In this document: in pieces, positions 5,656 through 8,158 of the stretch
How positions within the stretch are numbered: the first letter of the stretch is position 1
Layout: each line of letters starts with the position of its first letter
Source of the DNA: Pseudomonadota bacterium
GTDB taxonomy: Bacteria > Pseudomonadota > Gammaproteobacteria > Burkholderiales > Burkholderiaceae_F
Length of the DNA: 8,158 nucleotides
Direction: 5' to 3'
NCBI GenBank assembly: GCA_021823635.1
Contig: JAKANT010000053.1
Span: forward strand, 1 to 8,158
Position numbers and translations under genes: made by a program
Notes under the pieces: generated by a model
Seen by the model: the letters and a program-made list of their open reading frames with translations, nothing else
Database searches by the model: none
Told to the model about the DNA's origin: nothing

Positions 5656-8158
5656 ATGAACACCAACGACCATTCCGCCTCGGGTAGGTTCGGCGGCGGC
5701 CTGGAATTGTCCTCCGTCGGAAGATTCAAGCCGGTTCGGCGCCTACCCGCGTTGTTTCTTGCCGCACTCGCTGTGGGTTTGTCTCTCTCGAACGGCTGGG
5801 CCGTCAGTCCTCTCACTAGTCTCGACTATCACATCGCAGGCACGTTCTTGCTGGTCACTCCGGCAGCACTTACAGTCCCGAAAAGTATCGCCGGCTCGGT
5901 CCTCGTCTCAGTCGTGGCGGGTGGCTCAACGAACAACGCCGCCGTGAACCAACTTACTTCGGGCGCCTATGTGCAAGCCATCATTCGTGGCCCAAGCTTC
6001 CCGACGCCGCAACGCCTGGTCAGCGCGCCCAATGCGCCGCTCATGTTGCCGCCGCTGAACTTAGTCGGCGACTATGAGTTGGATAGCATCTCGTTGGTGG
6101 ATGCGACCACCGGCCAGACCAGGATGGAAGGCTCACCTTCCGCGGTGCCGGTTCATGTGTTCGATCAAGTTCTCATTTCCAGCGTCACATCGCAGCCACT
6201 CACTTTGGACCAAATCCAGCAGAAAGGCATCGCCATTGACGAGTCGAACTTCCGCGCCGTGCAGTTCAACGTCTCCTTCGTGCTGAATGGCGAGACGATC
6301 CCGGTTAGTTTCCCGGTGGTCTCGCCGAAGTTCAGTGACTCGACGGAACTCATCCCGGCCGATCAGGTCGAAGCCAAGCTCCAGCAGGCCGCAGTCATCA
6401 ACCAACAAATCGCTGCGAGTGTCGTGCAACTGCCGCCCCAACTCCAGACCGCGGGACTGAACCTCCAGGTCCAAGGACTGAACTTCCAGGTCGCCGACCC
6501 GGGCGATCCCGCCACGCTTGGTTTGGCCATCCCGCCGATCCCGGCGCTGATGGTCATTCCGGGCAACATCGGCTTTCTCCACCAGTTCTTCAGCGTGAAG
6601 ATCTTCACCGAAAACGGCGCGCCGACCGGCTCCGGCTTGAGCGTCGATAGCATCCAAGCCACGCTGCATCTGCCGCCTGGACCCGACGGCATCCTCAGCA
6701 CCAACTACGATCAGCCCGGCGACGATCCCCTGCGCTTCGCCCGCATCGGACCGAACAAAATCATTCAACCGGTCCAGCCGGTCGTGGATCCCGGTCCCGA
6801 CGGTCAACTGGGCACGGCCGATGACATCAGCCGTTTGCAGCCCGGCGAGACCGGCCAGGCGGAGTTTCTGGTGGAAGGTCTGCAGGAAGGCTTGTGGGTG
6901 ATGAACCTGGACCTGACGGCCAATCTCTACGGTCTGGCCGCCGGTGTGGTGCCGATCAAAGGCAAAGCCGCCGGCTCGGTGCTGGTGCGTAACCCGAGTT
7001 TCTCGCTCACGTTCAGCCACCCCGACGTGGTCCGGGTCGGCGAGCCGTACACCGCCAGCATCACGCTCCTCAACACCGGCGTGACGCCGGCCAACCTCGT
7101 TCAGGTCAGCCTCAACAAGAACTCCATCAGCGGCGCGCTTCTGGACGTCGGCCAAGCGGAAACGATCCAACTGGGTACCATCCTGCCGGGCCGGAGCGCA
7201 ACGGCCACTTACCGGATGGTCGCCCAACGCACCGGCCAGATTCAGTTCTCGGATTTGACCACCAGCGACAACAGCGTGCTAGGCCAGTTCCGGTTCAGCA
7301 TGGGCGTCGATGCCCAAGGTGTGCCGCTGTCGCCGGACACCATCGCGATGCCTGATTTCGTGAATAATTTGCCGTCCAACTTGGTCTTCGCTGCGAATCG
7401 CGTCCTCGGCCAGGCCCTGAGCATTGCCACGGCGGCGCAATTGCCGCAGGGCATCGTGCCGATCGGCAACACCATCATCACCCGCCGCGTGCTCGATCTC
7501 GCCGAGGCGGGCCAGCGCGTCCAATACGGCGATCCGCTCAAGCGCGTCCTGGCCGACTTGCTCCGGGACTGGCAAGGCGGCCGCGTGACTGATGACGGTT
7601 TCGATGCGCTGCTGCGCACTTCGGACGCCGGCACCGAGTGGCGCGCCGCGCTCTTCGGCGACATGGAAATCACCGACGGCCTCACCGGCACCGGACGCCT
7701 CTTCGAGCGCGCGCCGGACTTGGCGGGCTTGGGGCAGCAATTTGTGGTGGCCAGCGCCGGGCCGGGGCAGTTGCGCGCCGACTTTACCGGCGGCACGAAC
7801 GACGCCACCTTTGCCGGCAGTTCGCAGCCGTATTCGCTGGTCTATACCGGCACCAACGGCGAATGGGCCGTGACGCCATTTCTCACCAACGCCGTTTTCA
7901 CTTGGACCTTCACGAACGGCCCGCCGACTGCGGACATGGCAGTGCTGCTGGTGAATACGAACGGCCAAGCCACGCAGTTGCGTTGGCAAGTCACCAGCCC
8001 GCCGGTGACGGCCGTGTATCAATTCGCTCTCACCGATCCGACGCAGTCGCTCCAGGTCGATACCAAAGGCAACGGCACGATCGATCTGACGCTCCCGGCC
8101 ACGCCGACGACCGTGAACGAGTTACCACCGACGCTGGTGGCGGTGCAGCAGGATCTCA
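5656..8158 (+). CDS. Large secreted Ig/CARDB-like repeat protein (3' end beyond right edge)
   Basis: An open frame of 834 codons with no stop before the right edge. The ATG follows an in-frame TGA (5644-5646) and a GAGG ribosome site 7 nt upstream, and lies 21 nt after the preceding stop. A signal peptide with a long n-region occupies about 1-50 (RRLP, then a hydrophobic core, cleavage near GWAVS). Residues 50-330 are beta-rich and unrecognised. Two Asp/Gly-rich loops at 340-355 and 378-391 (the second reads DPGPDGQLGTADD) resemble calcium-binding repeats. Residues 446-535 look like a CARDB/NEW3-type Ig fold (RVGEPYTASITLLNTGVTPAN). The last 100 residues start another beta-sandwich. No enzyme motif is visible. 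It resembles the front part of giant cell-surface or exported proteins from metagenomes (Verrucomicrobia or Planctomycetes style), but the function is unknown. Confidence 0.8.
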   Translation, partial: MNTNDHSASGRFGGGLELSSVGRFKPVRRLPALFLAALAVGLSLSNGWAVSPLTSLDYHIAGTFLLVTPAALTVPKSIAGSVLVSVVAGGSTNNAAVNQLTSGAYVQAIIRGPSFPTPQRLVSAPNAPLMLPPLNLVGDYELDSISLVDATTGQTRMEGSPSAVPVHVFDQVLISSVTSQPLTLDQIQQKGIAIDESNFRAVQFNVSFVLNGETIPVSFPVVSPKFSDSTELIPADQVEAKLQQAAVINQQIAASVVQLPPQLQTAGLNLQVQGLNFQVADPGDPATLGLAIPPIPALMVIPGNIGFLHQFFSVKIFTENGAPTGSGLSVDSIQATLHLPPGPDGILSTNYDQPGDDPLRFARIGPNKIIQPVQPVVDPGPDGQLGTADDISRLQPGETGQAEFLVEGLQEGLWVMNLDLTANLYGLAAGVVPIKGKAAGSVLVRNPSFSLTFSHPDVVRVGEPYTASITLLNTGVTPANLVQVSLNKNSISGALLDVGQAETIQLGTILPGRSATATYRMVAQRTGQIQFSDLTTSDNSVLGQFRFSMGVDAQGVPLSPDTIAMPDFVNNLPSNLVFAANRVLGQALSIATAAQLPQGIVPIGNTIITRRVLDLAEAGQRVQYGDPLKRVLADLLRDWQGGRVTDDGFDALLRTSDAGTEWRAALFGDMEITDGLTGTGRLFERAPDLAGLGQQFVVASAGPGQLRADFTGGTNDATFAGSSQPYSLVYTGTNGEWAVTPFLTNAVFTWTFTNGPPTADMAVLLVNTNGQATQLRWQVTSPPVTAVYQFALTDPTQSLQVDTKGNGTIDLTLPATPTTVNELPPTLVAVQQDL
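6454..6492 (+). repeat. Short tandem duplication in the large secreted gene
   Basis: Two 18-nt copies (6454-6471 and 6475-6492) differ at one base and are separated by CAA, so the unit is 21 nt, seven codons. They encode GLNLQVQ and GLNFQV. The length keeps the frame. This is probably a recent in-gene slippage or duplication. Confidence 0.6.

Larger units (their letters stand above)
5437..8158. other. Segment of different character from the left part of the window
   Basis: From about 5437, where ComM similarity ends, the codon use changes: A- and T-ending codons (caa, att, gtt, ttg, act, ctt) become common, whereas the left part is strongly biased to G and C in third positions. The gene content also changes from a conserved betaproteobacterial cluster to one giant secreted protein. 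No transposase, inverted terminal repeat, target duplication or tRNA was seen at the boundary. The change is seen directly; whether it reflects transfer, rearrangement or an assembly join cannot be decided here. Confidence 0.55.

Noticed and set aside
5420..5660. Insertion sequence at the comM break
   Set aside because: No transposase, terminal inverted repeat or target duplication was found near the junction.
4636..5673. A 345-codon minus-strand frame opposite comM
   Set aside because: It is the complement of the well-conserved ComM N-terminal coding region; composition and lack of motifs mark it as a shadow.
6133..8022. Long minus-strand frames opposite the large secreted gene
   Set aside because: The plus strand is continuously open with a signal peptide and recognisable Ig-like and GPDG motifs. 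The minus frames are rich in Arg/Gln/His or Ser/Pro and have no motifs.

Overview
The window is high-GC proteobacterial DNA, most likely from a betaproteobacterium. The evidence is a torF-glnK-amtB nitrogen cluster divergent from ubiK, with comM further on, an arrangement I know from that class. The genus cannot be told from the sequence. No RNA gene, CRISPR array or recognisable transposase was seen.

Layout. 1-2428, minus strand: a three-gene operon read right to left. It encodes a TorF-family putative porin, the PII signal protein GlnK, and the ammonium transporter AmtB, whose 3' end lies beyond the left edge. 2429-2618: a divergent control region. It holds a near-perfect sigma-54 (RpoN) promoter facing torF and, further upstream, two NtrC-like dyads centred about 21 bp apart, which suggests that nitrogen limitation switches on the whole operon, porin included. 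2619-2864, plus: ubiK, a small coiled-coil accessory factor for ubiquinone synthesis. 2873-4639, minus: two accessory genes placed between ubiK and comM. One encodes a membrane-anchored protein with a degenerate restriction-endonuclease-like C-terminal domain. The other encodes an exported c-type cytochrome with an Ig-like domain and a C-terminal sorting signal.

4834-5634, plus: the N-terminal third of comM (YifB family). Its similarity to ComM stops abruptly at about 5437, just before the AAA+ ATPase domain should begin, and the frame runs on into an unrelated 65-residue tail. From there to the right edge the sequence looks different: GC at third codon positions is more relaxed, and one very long open frame (5656 to beyond 8158) encodes a secreted protein with Ig/CARDB-like repeats. 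This is either a real rearrangement or an assembly join.

How the genes work together: GlnK gates AmtB in response to 2-oxoglutarate and uridylylation. TorF may provide the matching outer-membrane route. UbiK and ComM are housekeeping neighbours with no functional tie to the nitrogen operon, although the ubiK promoter must share the intergenic region with the putative NtrC sites.
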